Shown here in pieces: positions 27,444 through 35,292 of a DNA stretch of 64,000 nt. This stretch comes from Pseudomonadota bacterium (lineage in GTDB: Bacteria; Pseudomonadota; Gammaproteobacteria; Burkholderiales; Rhodocyclaceae), in NCBI GenBank assembly GCA_029776255.1, contig JAKOTN010000120.1, forward strand, positions 22,466 through 86,465. The letters run 5' to 3'. The position numbers and the translations under genes are program-made. Positions within the stretch are counted from its first letter, which is position 1; every line of letters starts with the position of its first letter. The notes under the pieces are model-generated. The model did not search any database, had not been told where the DNA came from, and was given only the letters and a program-made list of their open reading frames with translations.

Positions 27444-29734
27444 GTCGGAATATAGTGAAGGTAGAAACTCCGCGTGGTGTTGTCCTTCATGACGACCTGA
27501 ACGTAAAGAACCGCCTCCTCGTTCACGTGAACGACCCCGGCAGGGATCGCCAGGAAATATGCAGTACTCACCTCGGGTCTGGTCTTCGTGGAGATCAACC
27601 CTTTGAACCATGAACGCGCCCAATAGATCCTCACTTCATCCTCATCCGCCGCTTTCTTGGCTAAAAATGGTCGGTGATCCTGTGTAGACGCGAGCGTCGT
27701 AAAGAACATCGGACGATTCTGATCCTCAAACAACTTCCCTTGCGACAACATGAATTTGGCAAGAACCAGCGTCTGTTCGCGAGCAAGCGGCCACTTCAAT
27801 TCGTAGTGACCTTTCCGATGACTTTCGTACATCCCGGCCACTTTCGCAGCCGACGCACCTGGCACAGCCTTCACATAATATTCGTACTGGAACTTCGACA
27901 AACTGGAGGGGAAATCCGCTGGCCGGACAATCGAGACATGTAGGTGAGCAATATCGTCGGCATTGATCCCATCTACATTATTGAGCCGTAGAAAACTCAG
28001 GTAGAGCGGTTGTTCGAACTGAGTAATGGCCGACTGCTCAGGTATCGGAAAGGCTTTGCTCGACAAGTAAATGACGCCATCGGTGACAAGATTCGTCGGG
28101 GGCTCGACAAGCGTCAAATCAGCGGAAGGCGCATAAAGGGTATGGCTTGCGGTAATCGGCGACTCCATGTCCAGCAAAGCAACGGGTATATATCCTGGCA
28201 AGCCGATAAGGGAGTCCGCGTAAATTGGCGCTTTGCGCTCAGAGATTTTCAGCGCCAAACGCTTGTTGAAACCTGGCTCGACGATCTCGTTCGGCCACGT
28301 CCAGTTCACTCCCATCTTGAAATCGGTGTACTTTAAATTGCTGGAGGGCAACAATGCCCTCAGGGGATCGACTGACATAGGTACAAACTGTGAATCGGCT
28401 GCCGCCTTACATGTGGTCAACAAAGTATCGTAAAAAGCGGAAAACACGCGTGCATGGTTTGACGTAAGGTGAAGGCCGCTGGCAGGCGTTTCTCCTTTTA
28501 GAATTACCGTCGGCTGGCTGACTTTTTCTTTCAAACCATGTAGATGCCGAGTGGCCTCGTAGGCCAGCGCCACACCTGAGATCGCGAGCAACGTCACCAA
28601 GAACCAGCGTCCCCTGACCAAAAAAAATGATTTCTGTGCCACTCGATCAGAATATAGCGCCAGTAGAACGAACATCGGCGCCATGAATAAGTGGGTGTGA
28701 AAAGCATGCGCCAAAGGGAAATATTCGAGCCAGCCAGCGATCGACAGTGCGGCGAAGAGCGAAGCAGCGAAATCACGTTCGCTGGAACTCAAAAACAATG
28801 ACTTGCCTTCAAAGGGTTGGCGTTCAATTATGATCGCAACAAGACAAAGTGGCAGCAGTGCCCAGAGAACCGAGAGGTATCCCAGTTCGCGAGTTACCGG
28901 AAAAAAGGTCCGGATTACCGCAGTCAGACCCGACGCAGAATGTCCTGAAGCAGCAAAAAACCCATTAAAAACGAAAGCCGATCGCCACCAGTCTTCAAAC
29001 AAGGCGTGCTGATACAAATAGGTAAAGAAAGGAATCGACGATACCAGACCGCCAAGTGCGATACCGAAAAACATCACTTGAAATCGACGGCCAGAATCTG
29101 AAACGGAGAGACGCAACGCGTTGTACACGATCCAGGCCAGTAAAACGAGAATCTGCAGGCCCGCCACCTGCTTAAACCAAAATGCCAGATTGAAGCAGAC
29201 ACCAGACAACAAAGCCCAAAAAAATGGTCTGCCGGTGAGAGCCATCGCCATACAAAGAGCACCACCCATCACGGCCGTCATCATGTAAACAGTAGACCAC
29301 GCGTGGTAGCCGTTGAGCGCCGGCATGTAAAAAGGACTAAGTGCGCTCCACAGCAACGCGGCAGCTAGCGCCCATCGGCCAGGCCTGATAACGGCAACGC
29401 TGACATATAACAAAACAGCGATGACTGTGTAAGAAACCGCCGTTGCAATCTTCAGCGAAGCAATCTGCACCCCCAACATCTTCAATGCAAGAGCATGGAA
29501 GAATACGGTAGCCAAGTTGTACTGATAAAAGAAATCCCTAAAGGGAAGTTCCCCATCGAGAAACCGCCGAGCGGCATCGAACATGAACGTATCATGGTGG
29601 AGATCCAACCCGATCAGTGCTACGGAGTGCTGCATCTGGAATGCGGCGACCGCCACCAATACCGGCAACACCAGCCATTGCCACAACTGGCTCGGCAGAC
29701 CAGAAGATAGAACGGTCTTTCCCGGTTCCGTCAT
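27440..29734 (-). CDS. Large GT-C-type membrane glycosyltransferase
   Basis: A 764-residue protein with about ten membrane helices in its first 400 residues and a long C-terminal periplasmic part. The first loop after helix 1 holds ALIGLDLHHDTFMFDAARRF and LDGELPFRDFFYQYN, matching the acidic catalytic loop and the GxxPYRD-like element of GT39/GT83 enzymes that use polyprenyl-phosphate sugars. Its partners are a GtrA gene overlapping its end and a GtrB-type gene 44 bases upstream, so it is probably the periplasmic transferase that adds the side sugar. The C-terminal domain of about 350 residues is unassigned. AT-richer than core genes. Confidence 0.78.
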   Translation of the reverse strand: MTEPGKTVLSSGLPSQLWQWLVLPVLVAVAAFQMQHSVALIGLDLHHDTFMFDAARRFLDGELPFRDFFYQYNLATVFFHALALKMLGVQIASLKIATAVSYTVIAVLLYVSVAVIRPGRWALAAALLWSALSPFYMPALNGYHAWSTVYMMTAVMGGALCMAMALTGRPFFWALLSGVCFNLAFWFKQVAGLQILVLLAWIVYNALRLSVSDSGRRFQVMFFGIALGGLVSSIPFFTYLYQHALFEDWWRSAFVFNGFFAASGHSASGLTAVIRTFFPVTRELGYLSVLWALLPLCLVAIIIERQPFEGKSLFLSSSERDFAASLFAALSIAGWLEYFPLAHAFHTHLFMAPMFVLLALYSDRVAQKSFFLVRGRWFLVTLLAISGVALAYEATRHLHGLKEKVSQPTVILKGETPASGLHLTSNHARVFSAFYDTLLTTCKAAADSQFVPMSVDPLRALLPSSNLKYTDFKMGVNWTWPNEIVEPGFNKRLALKISERKAPIYADSLIGLPGYIPVALLDMESPITASHTLYAPSADLTLVEPPTNLVTDGVIYLSSKAFPIPEQSAITQFEQPLYLSFLRLNNVDGINADDIAHLHVSIVRPADFPSSLSKFQYEYYVKAVPGASAAKVAGMYESHRKGHYELKWPLAREQTLVLAKFMLSQGKLFEDQNRPMFFTTLASTQDHRPFLAKKAADEDEVRIYWARSWFKGLISTKTRPEVSTAYFLAIPAGVVHVNEEAVLYVQVVMKDNTTRSFYLHYIPT

Positions 29735-29778
29735 CTATAAGTCCTGTTGGATGATGAAGTTATTTCCACAATGGAATC

Positions 29779-30768
29779 TCAATCAAAATTGATCCGTTCG
29801 CGTTCGATTACCAGCGGGCGATTCCGAACGTGATCGAAAATCACACCTACGTATTCGCCTATCATACCAAGACAAAGGATCTGAATCGCTGCGAAGAAGA
29901 ACATTCCAATCAGCAGCGGCGCGGTCCCCAAGGCGAAAGAATCCCAATGGATGAGCTTCAAGGCCAAATAGCAGAGGCCGACGAACAGACTGACTACGGA
30001 GACCACTAGTCCAGAAACGGTCATGAGGCGCAAGGGAACCTTGCTGCAACTGACCATACCCAGAATCGCGTAGTCCAGAAGATCTGGAAAACTCAGACGC
30101 GACTTTCCATGCTTACGTAGTGGCTGGATATATTCGACGAACGCCTTACTGAAACCAATCTCTGAAATGATTCGCCGAAAATAGGGATTTGGATTCACGA
30201 GCCGCCGCATAACGTCTACCGCTTTACGGTCGAACAAGCCAAAACCGATGAAGCCATGATAGTGATCGATGTGCGAGAGGCGAGACATGATTCGATAATA
30301 CATATCTCGCGAAATTCGAAGCCAACGCGCCTCCGACATGCCAACCCGAATTCCCAATACCATGTCGAATCCCTGCTCCCACAAGCGGACGAATTCAAGA
30401 ATCGTCGCTACCGGTGTTTGCAAATCCGCCACGACGGGTATCACCGCATCGCCGCGAGCCTCGAGAATCGCGTGATACGGTGAGTGATTGGGTCCGAAGT
30501 TTCTGGAGTTGATAATGACTCCTACGTTACGGTCACCAGCGGCAATGTCGCGCAAAATATTGACCGTCCTGTCTTGGGAACAATTGTCAATAAAGAGATG
30601 CTCGTAGTCATATTCGGGCAGCTGCTCGGCAAAAAAAGACTTTACTGCCAGATAGCATTCTTCGATTCCCGCTTCCTCGTTGTAGCAAGGAGTCATGATC
30701 GTGATTTTTTTTCTGCGACCGACTGGTGGAAGCGCCTGGGCCGGCGTTTTGTTCGGCTCAGACTGCAT
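29779..30768 (-). CDS. GtrB-like polyprenyl-phosphate glycosyltransferase (GT2)
   Basis: A 329-residue GT2 enzyme. The catalytic domain starts KKITIMTPCYNEEAGIEECY and shows IDNCSQDRTVNILRDIA and VIPVVADLQTPV (the DxD equivalent is ADLQ) and RKHGKSRLSFPDLLDYAILG. Two C-terminal membrane helices (LMTVSGLVVSVVSLFVGLCY and LLIGMFFFAAIQILCLGMIG) and the GEYVGVIFDHVRNRP tail are typical of GtrB/DPM1-type enzymes that load a sugar onto undecaprenyl phosphate. The ATG at 30768 is used; a GTG three codons upstream is possible. Its start overlaps the end of the FkbM gene by 11 bases. Confidence 0.9.
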   Translation of the reverse strand: MQSEPNKTPAQALPPVGRRKKITIMTPCYNEEAGIEECYLAVKSFFAEQLPEYDYEHLFIDNCSQDRTVNILRDIAAGDRNVGVIINSRNFGPNHSPYHAILEARGDAVIPVVADLQTPVATILEFVRLWEQGFDMVLGIRVGMSEARWLRISRDMYYRIMSRLSHIDHYHGFIGFGLFDRKAVDVMRRLVNPNPYFRRIISEIGFSKAFVEYIQPLRKHGKSRLSFPDLLDYAILGMVSCSKVPLRLMTVSGLVVSVVSLFVGLCYLALKLIHWDSFALGTAPLLIGMFFFAAIQILCLGMIGEYVGVIFDHVRNRPLVIERERINFD

Positions 30769-32227
30769 AAATGACACTTTCCAGTCCAGTTTCCGAATAG
30801 TGGCGCAAGTAAAAACGGTAGGTCGGGTTAATCTCGCGAACCACCTCTACAAGACGCCAGAGATCAGGCGCGTAGTGGTACGCGGCAATCGCCAGCTTTG
30901 GCCGAAACGTGCGTAGCAGATTCGCTGCTCCAAGCAGGGCTTCGGTTTCCGCGCCTTCAATGTCCATCTTGATCAGTGACGGAGCCTCGCTAATCGTGCT
31001 ATCAAGCTTCCGAACCGGGATAACCAGTTCGCCGACGTCCGATATAGCGCCGTTAGTGCGGCCCGAGGCGGCGAATCTTAATTCCCCGTCTCTCGAATAG
31101 GCGCCGGCAGGAACGAATTCGACCGCCTTGTACGCCTGAAGACGACCAACCGCGCGACGCAGCAAGTTCTTGTCGGGCTCGAAAACGTAAATTTTGGTAT
31201 AAAACCCACCGCTATATTGAATGAATTTTTCAGCCGTATCACCATCGTAGCCGCCGAGATCCACAAACACATCTGCGCCGTCGAATTCAATCAGTTCGGC
31301 GTCGAAATACTGGCGTGCGTATTCATCAGCAACGGCATCCGCCATAAGTGAGTCGTAACTCAGACGATAATGGATCAGTCCGTCTAATACATCGCGTGAC
31401 TTGTCGTCCGACAGAGCCAGGAAAAGGCCAAAGTAGCGCGCCCAATGTTCGGCAAAATCCTGCTGAATACCAACATAAGGAATCTCATCAGGGTAACGCG
31501 GCTCATCGACCAGCGACATCACCGAATAAGGAAGAATATGGAAAAAGCCCTCGTGCGCCAACTGGCGCGTGATACTGCTTGCAAACCTCGTGGTCGCGAT
31601 CACGAAGGGAATGGATTTATCGGATATCTCAGACAACGACAAAACAGGGAGTCCGCTGATAGAGAGCCCTTGCTTGCCCGGGCTGTTATCGACAAACGCT
31701 ATCGGCACAATGCCGGATGCCCGCAAGCTCTCTACCACCTCCTCGCCAAGGCGCTGCGCACCAAATATCGCGGCACGTCGTTGAGTTCGAAGAGCCTCAA
31801 TGGCAGTACCATAGCGATCAAGCACCGCACTACGGAAATCGCTGGCAGTCCAGCCACGGCACTGCAATAGCTGCCTGAATCCCGGATAGTTGTGTATTTC
31901 GGCGAGTAGTTCCAGTTGCGCGAAATCGTCAACAATCAGTGCCGCCTCACTGCCAGCGACAGCAATTGAATGTCGCTCAATAACTCGTAACACGTGACCG
32001 TCTTCATCGACAATCTCCTCGGCCGGTGGAGCCACTAGCAAGATAAGACGGGAACCCGCCTCAAGCTCTGCAACACCGGCCACTCTCGGCGCAGCGGGAA
32101 GATTCGAAGCGACGGTCGACGAGTCTTCGCCAAGCCATATCAGCTTGCCAAGCTGCGAAAACCTTTCGAGGACGGGCGCCAAGCGGGGCAGCGATACAAA
32201 AGATGCTGCTACCAATAGTTCAATCAC
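30758..32227 (-). CDS. FkbM-family methyltransferase with an N-terminal Rossmann-like extension
   Basis: A 489-residue protein. The C-terminal third is an FkbM-type SAM methyltransferase: EFDGADVFVDLGGYDGDTAE (SAM loop), YVFEPDKNLLRRAV, and LIKMDIEGAETEALLGAANL, the family hallmark. The first 250 residues hold a second Rossmann-like unit, RRAAIFGAQRLGEEVVESLR followed by ASGIVPIAFVDNSP, like the sugar-binding C-terminal domain of sugar C-methyltransferases or PglD. FkbM proteins O-methylate sugars in polysaccharide loci. The sugar target is unknown. It is followed directly by the GtrB-like gene and lies 57 bases after the iron-alcohol-dehydrogenase gene. Confidence 0.83.
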   Translation of the reverse strand: MIELLVAASFVSLPRLAPVLERFSQLGKLIWLGEDSSTVASNLPAAPRVAGVAELEAGSRLILLVAPPAEEIVDEDGHVLRVIERHSIAVAGSEAALIVDDFAQLELLAEIHNYPGFRQLLQCRGWTASDFRSAVLDRYGTAIEALRTQRRAAIFGAQRLGEEVVESLRASGIVPIAFVDNSPGKQGLSISGLPVLSLSEISDKSIPFVIATTRFASSITRQLAHEGFFHILPYSVMSLVDEPRYPDEIPYVGIQQDFAEHWARYFGLFLALSDDKSRDVLDGLIHYRLSYDSLMADAVADEYARQYFDAELIEFDGADVFVDLGGYDGDTAEKFIQYSGGFYTKIYVFEPDKNLLRRAVGRLQAYKAVEFVPAGAYSRDGELRFAASGRTNGAISDVGELVIPVRKLDSTISEAPSLIKMDIEGAETEALLGAANLLRTFRPKLAIAAYHYAPDLWRLVEVVREINPTYRFYLRHYSETGLESVIYAV

Positions 32228-32284
32228 GACGCATTGACTCCATAATGACTTTCACAAGTATTATCTGCCTGACACCGGAGTTTC

Positions 32285-33505
32285 TCATACTGAAAGGCCA
32301 AAGCGGTTGAGCGAACGCTCAATGAAGCGTCGGATCTCTTTTTCATCCAACGGTAATGGACTTTCCTTGTTGATCCAAACCTTGTCCGAGTAGACGCGTT
32401 GGAACACGTGATCGTGCACCTTGTATGAGGATGGTTTCAATTCGGCAATAGCTTTCCTGATTCTCGCATCCAACCCGGTTTTTAAAAATATTTTCTCCCA
32501 CCAAAGAACAACATCTTCTAGTGAGGAAAATTCTGCGAACACCGGCAGCAAACGCAAATGTGAAAGCAACAAATTTTCCCGGTCCTCAATTGCCTTGACA
32601 TATTGTTCGACCGCATCGCGAAAAAATACAAAAAGTGTCTCTGGATGACTCAATTCTGTAAGTTCCAACAAAGCGCCCGCAGCCTCGTGAATATTTCCCG
32701 TGCGAACATTAGATATTGCCATGCCAGCCAATGTAGCTGCGTAAAGAAGCTCTTCATGTGTTTTGGCATTACGTTCGCCATGGTTAATGGCGTCGTCAAG
32801 CGCTTTCATTATCCTTGGTATTCCGTCTAGCGAAAACATCTCACCAAATGACGAGCGTTCATGTTTTGCAACAAACGTTTCAAAAAAATGTAAAAAAGCG
32901 TCGAAAGCACATGCAGCAAGGGTGGATTCCGGCATGGCGGCTAGATATTTTGGATCCAAGAATATCCAGTCGGCGACAATCTGCCATGTTTTTCCGTAAA
33001 CTTTCCCATGAGTATGTTTGTCATATGTCACAAAGTAGCGACTGGCCTCTGCACCCGAACCCGCAGTGGTGGGAATAGCAATATACGTTGGACGCTTCGC
33101 ACCCGCCTTCGGCTCTAGGCCTAGCTTGTTTCCAACGCCTATCCCATCAATAGTGCCAAACAAAGCATGGAGAATTATTGACTTTGCGAAATCCGCAGCA
33201 CTTCCTCCACCAATCGAAACAACAACGTCCGGAATCTCCCCCATTCGCCCAATAAATTCGACAATGTCTTGAGCGTATGGAGCACCCTGGACAACCCATG
33301 TCACCAGTCCTCCCTCCTTACCAGCTTCAATAAGCCGTTCATAAAGTAAGGAATTCGAGAATGCGCGGTCAACAACTATTGCGATCGAATTGTATTGGCT
33401 TATTAGTTCGGCTGCTCTCTCGGCTACTCCGCTGCCGATAAATACTTTTCCGGGAAAGAAAAAGCGCTTGGCCTCGTCGTTGTTGAAAAATGTTTCAATA
33501 TTCAT
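32285..33505 (-). CDS. Iron-containing (type III) alcohol dehydrogenase
   Basis: A 406-residue group III dehydrogenase. The NAD(P) site is PDVVVSIGGGSAADFAKSII with IAIPTTAGSGAEASRY. Metal ligands are in ACAFDAFLHFFETF (Asp and first His), GNIHEAAGAL (His) and ELSHPETLF (His), so the Fe/Zn site appears complete. It resembles the phosphonoacetaldehyde-reductase-like branch. In its position after CDP-sugar, NeuB-like and ThDP genes, it probably reduces an aldehyde or ketone of a sugar precursor. The ATG at 33505 is preferred; an upstream frame adds 18 unrelated residues. Clearly AT-richer than its upstream neighbours. The gaps to its neighbours are 87 and 57 bases, larger than elsewhere in the pathway. 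Confidence 0.85.
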   Translation of the reverse strand: MNIETFFNNDEAKRFFFPGKVFIGSGVAERAAELISQYNSIAIVVDRAFSNSLLYERLIEAGKEGGLVTWVVQGAPYAQDIVEFIGRMGEIPDVVVSIGGGSAADFAKSIILHALFGTIDGIGVGNKLGLEPKAGAKRPTYIAIPTTAGSGAEASRYFVTYDKHTHGKVYGKTWQIVADWIFLDPKYLAAMPESTLAACAFDAFLHFFETFVAKHERSSFGEMFSLDGIPRIMKALDDAINHGERNAKTHEELLYAATLAGMAISNVRTGNIHEAAGALLELTELSHPETLFVFFRDAVEQYVKAIEDRENLLLSHLRLLPVFAEFSSLEDVVLWWEKIFLKTGLDARIRKAIAELKPSSYKVHDHVFQRVYSDKVWINKESPLPLDEKEIRRFIERSLNRFGLSV

Positions 33506-33592
33506 GGCGCATCCCTGTGTATAAGCAAAAATCCCTGAACCCCGTCCAGTTCGAGTCATGCAACGATAATTTTACGTGCCGCATCCACGAAA

Positions 33593-34258
33593 TTATCGGT
33601 GAAACCCCAACCTCAATCGCTGACGGACAAGGCTCGGTTCAGCTGCGCTCTCCGCATCACAATCAGATAACATCTCTTCATCTCGATATCCCCATGCGGC
33701 GGCGATGAATCCGAGAGCATTATCGGCGGCGGCGGTTCTGTCGTCCCGCCGATCGCCCACATACACGGCCCGGGAACGCGTAATGCCCTCCGCCTGCACG
33801 AGTTCCGAAAGCATTTCGCTTTTACTGCGGAACGACGGCGTCCGAAAATCGAGCGCATATACGGCGCCAAACAAGTCGGTCCAGCCGAGATGCGAGAGAA
33901 TCAGGCGTGTCGGCCGCAAGCGTTTGTTGGTCGCGATGTGCAGACGCATTCCAGCATCGCGAAGCTCTCGCAACATCTCATCGACGCCCGAAAAAACGAC
34001 CGTGGCCTTGTAGCCGCTGAAATCGTACCGCTCTTTGAAATTCTCGATCATGATCTCTAGCCGACCCGCCTCTTCGACACCTGAGAGCCTACGCAACGTG
34101 TCGCGTAGAGGTGGCCCGATCAACGCATCGGTAAGTGGCAACACGGGTGCGATACCTTGAGCCGCGAGGGTTTCAGCGAAACAGGCAAGAATGCTTGGCG
34201 CCGAATCGATGAGCGTTCCGTCGAGATCGAAGATCACGTCGGTAATTTGGCTATTCAT
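33593..34258 (-). CDS. HAD-family phosphatase (phosphoglycolate-phosphatase-like)
   Basis: A 221-residue haloacid dehalogenase-type hydrolase with a C1 cap. Motif I is DVIFDLDGTLIDSAPS, motif II MRLHIATNKRLRP, motif III the lysine near FRSKSEMLSE, motif IV AVYVGDRRDDRTAA. It lies within the sugar gene set, overlapping the epimerase end by eight bases, so it most likely removes a phosphate from a sugar or 2-keto acid phosphate made in the same pathway, such as a NeuB-type 9-phosphate product. That is inference. Generic house-cleaning phosphatase is the alternative. A start six codons upstream at 34276 is also possible. Confidence 0.85.
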   Translation of the reverse strand: MNSQITDVIFDLDGTLIDSAPSILACFAETLAAQGIAPVLPLTDALIGPPLRDTLRRLSGVEEAGRLEIMIENFKERYDFSGYKATVVFSGVDEMLRELRDAGMRLHIATNKRLRPTRLILSHLGWTDLFGAVYALDFRTPSFRSKSEMLSELVQAEGITRSRAVYVGDRRDDRTAAADNALGFIAAAWGYRDEEMLSDCDAESAAEPSLVRQRLRLGFHR

Positions 34259-35279
34259 AAGCGACCTGCTTTGCAAAATTCCCGCCGCCCCCCGCTGCCG
34301 TTAGCCGGATGGCTTTCTCAAGCGGCGTCGAAACCTGAAGCGCCAGATCGCGACGCGCTTTGTCTATGTTCGGAACGTAGCGATTTCGAGCAGCCGCATT
34401 GTCGTCGGCGACTCCCCTTACCCGCACCGGCTTGCCTGGAGCGAGCAAATCACGTACCAAATGGGCAAGATCGGCAATGCTGATCGCCTCGTCTGAACCC
34501 ACGTTGTAGGCCTCGCCACCCTGACCTTTGGTCAGCAACGTCATGAGCCAATGAGCAAGGTCATCTTGGTAAAGATAAGAGCGAAGGGGACTACCGTTGC
34601 CATTGACGACCACTTCCGGGCGATCCAATGCATCACGGACAAAATTTCCGATCGCGAAATGAACATCCAGCGGCAAATCCGGCCCGACAAAAGCAAAGCA
34701 GCGTGCCACTACGGTCGTCAAACCATGCGTTTCACCGTATAGTGCGCACAGATGCTCGGCGGCACGCTTTGCGACGCCATAGACATTGTGCGCGGAAAGT
34801 GGGTCCGGCATGCCCAGGAATGTTTCAGGCACGCGCTCGAGCCCAGGCGGTTGTGGGCCATACACACCACCGGAACTTGTCAGCAGAAAACGCTTGCTCC
34901 CTGTCTTTACCGCGAGGTCGAGCATGTTGCGAGTACCCGCCACGATCTGCTCGAACCGATCAAGCGGCGCCATTCGCGGACCCAGCGTCGAATCGGCCGC
35001 TGCGTGAAACACATGAGAAAATTCTTGGTCTTCAGGAAACCCGGATAGATCTCCAAGAACGTCACCCGTATGGAAGGAAAGCCAGGGAAGATCGGCAAAC
35101 TCTGGATACAGCGCCAGGAAACGGGCCGGCGAACGTGATAACACGGTGGCCGACACAGGTGTACTGCCCGCCGCGTCATTCATCCGGGCCAAATATCTCA
35201 GCAGCGAACGGCCGAAGAACCCTGTCCCCCCGGTAACAAACAGGGAGATTTTTTTCGTATCGACATCGCCCGCTGGCAT
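34251..35279 (-). CDS. NAD-dependent epimerase/reductase (extended SDR)
   Basis: A 342-residue sugar-nucleotide SDR. The nucleotide site is SLFVTGGTGFFGRSLLRYLA, the catalytic tyrosine and lysine are in SAHNVYGVAKRAAEHLCALY, and LVRDLLAPGKPVRVRG closes the fold. The DPLSAHNVYGVAK block and the CF-VGPDLPLDVHFAIG region resemble CDP-abequose/paratose-type and YerF-like reductases that act on CDP-3,6-dideoxyhexulose derivatives. It follows the ThDP gene immediately (13 bases), so it would reduce the keto group created by that enzyme, as YerF does in yersiniose synthesis. The reaction is inferred from position. An in-frame start at 35309 would overlap the preceding gene. Confidence 0.82.
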   Translation of the reverse strand: MPAGDVDTKKISLFVTGGTGFFGRSLLRYLARMNDAAGSTPVSATVLSRSPARFLALYPEFADLPWLSFHTGDVLGDLSGFPEDQEFSHVFHAAADSTLGPRMAPLDRFEQIVAGTRNMLDLAVKTGSKRFLLTSSGGVYGPQPPGLERVPETFLGMPDPLSAHNVYGVAKRAAEHLCALYGETHGLTTVVARCFAFVGPDLPLDVHFAIGNFVRDALDRPEVVVNGNGSPLRSYLYQDDLAHWLMTLLTKGQGGEAYNVGSDEAISIADLAHLVRDLLAPGKPVRVRGVADDNAAARNRYVPNIDKARRDLALQVSTPLEKAIRLTAAGGGGNFAKQVAYE

Positions 35280-35292
35280 CGGAACCACGCGC

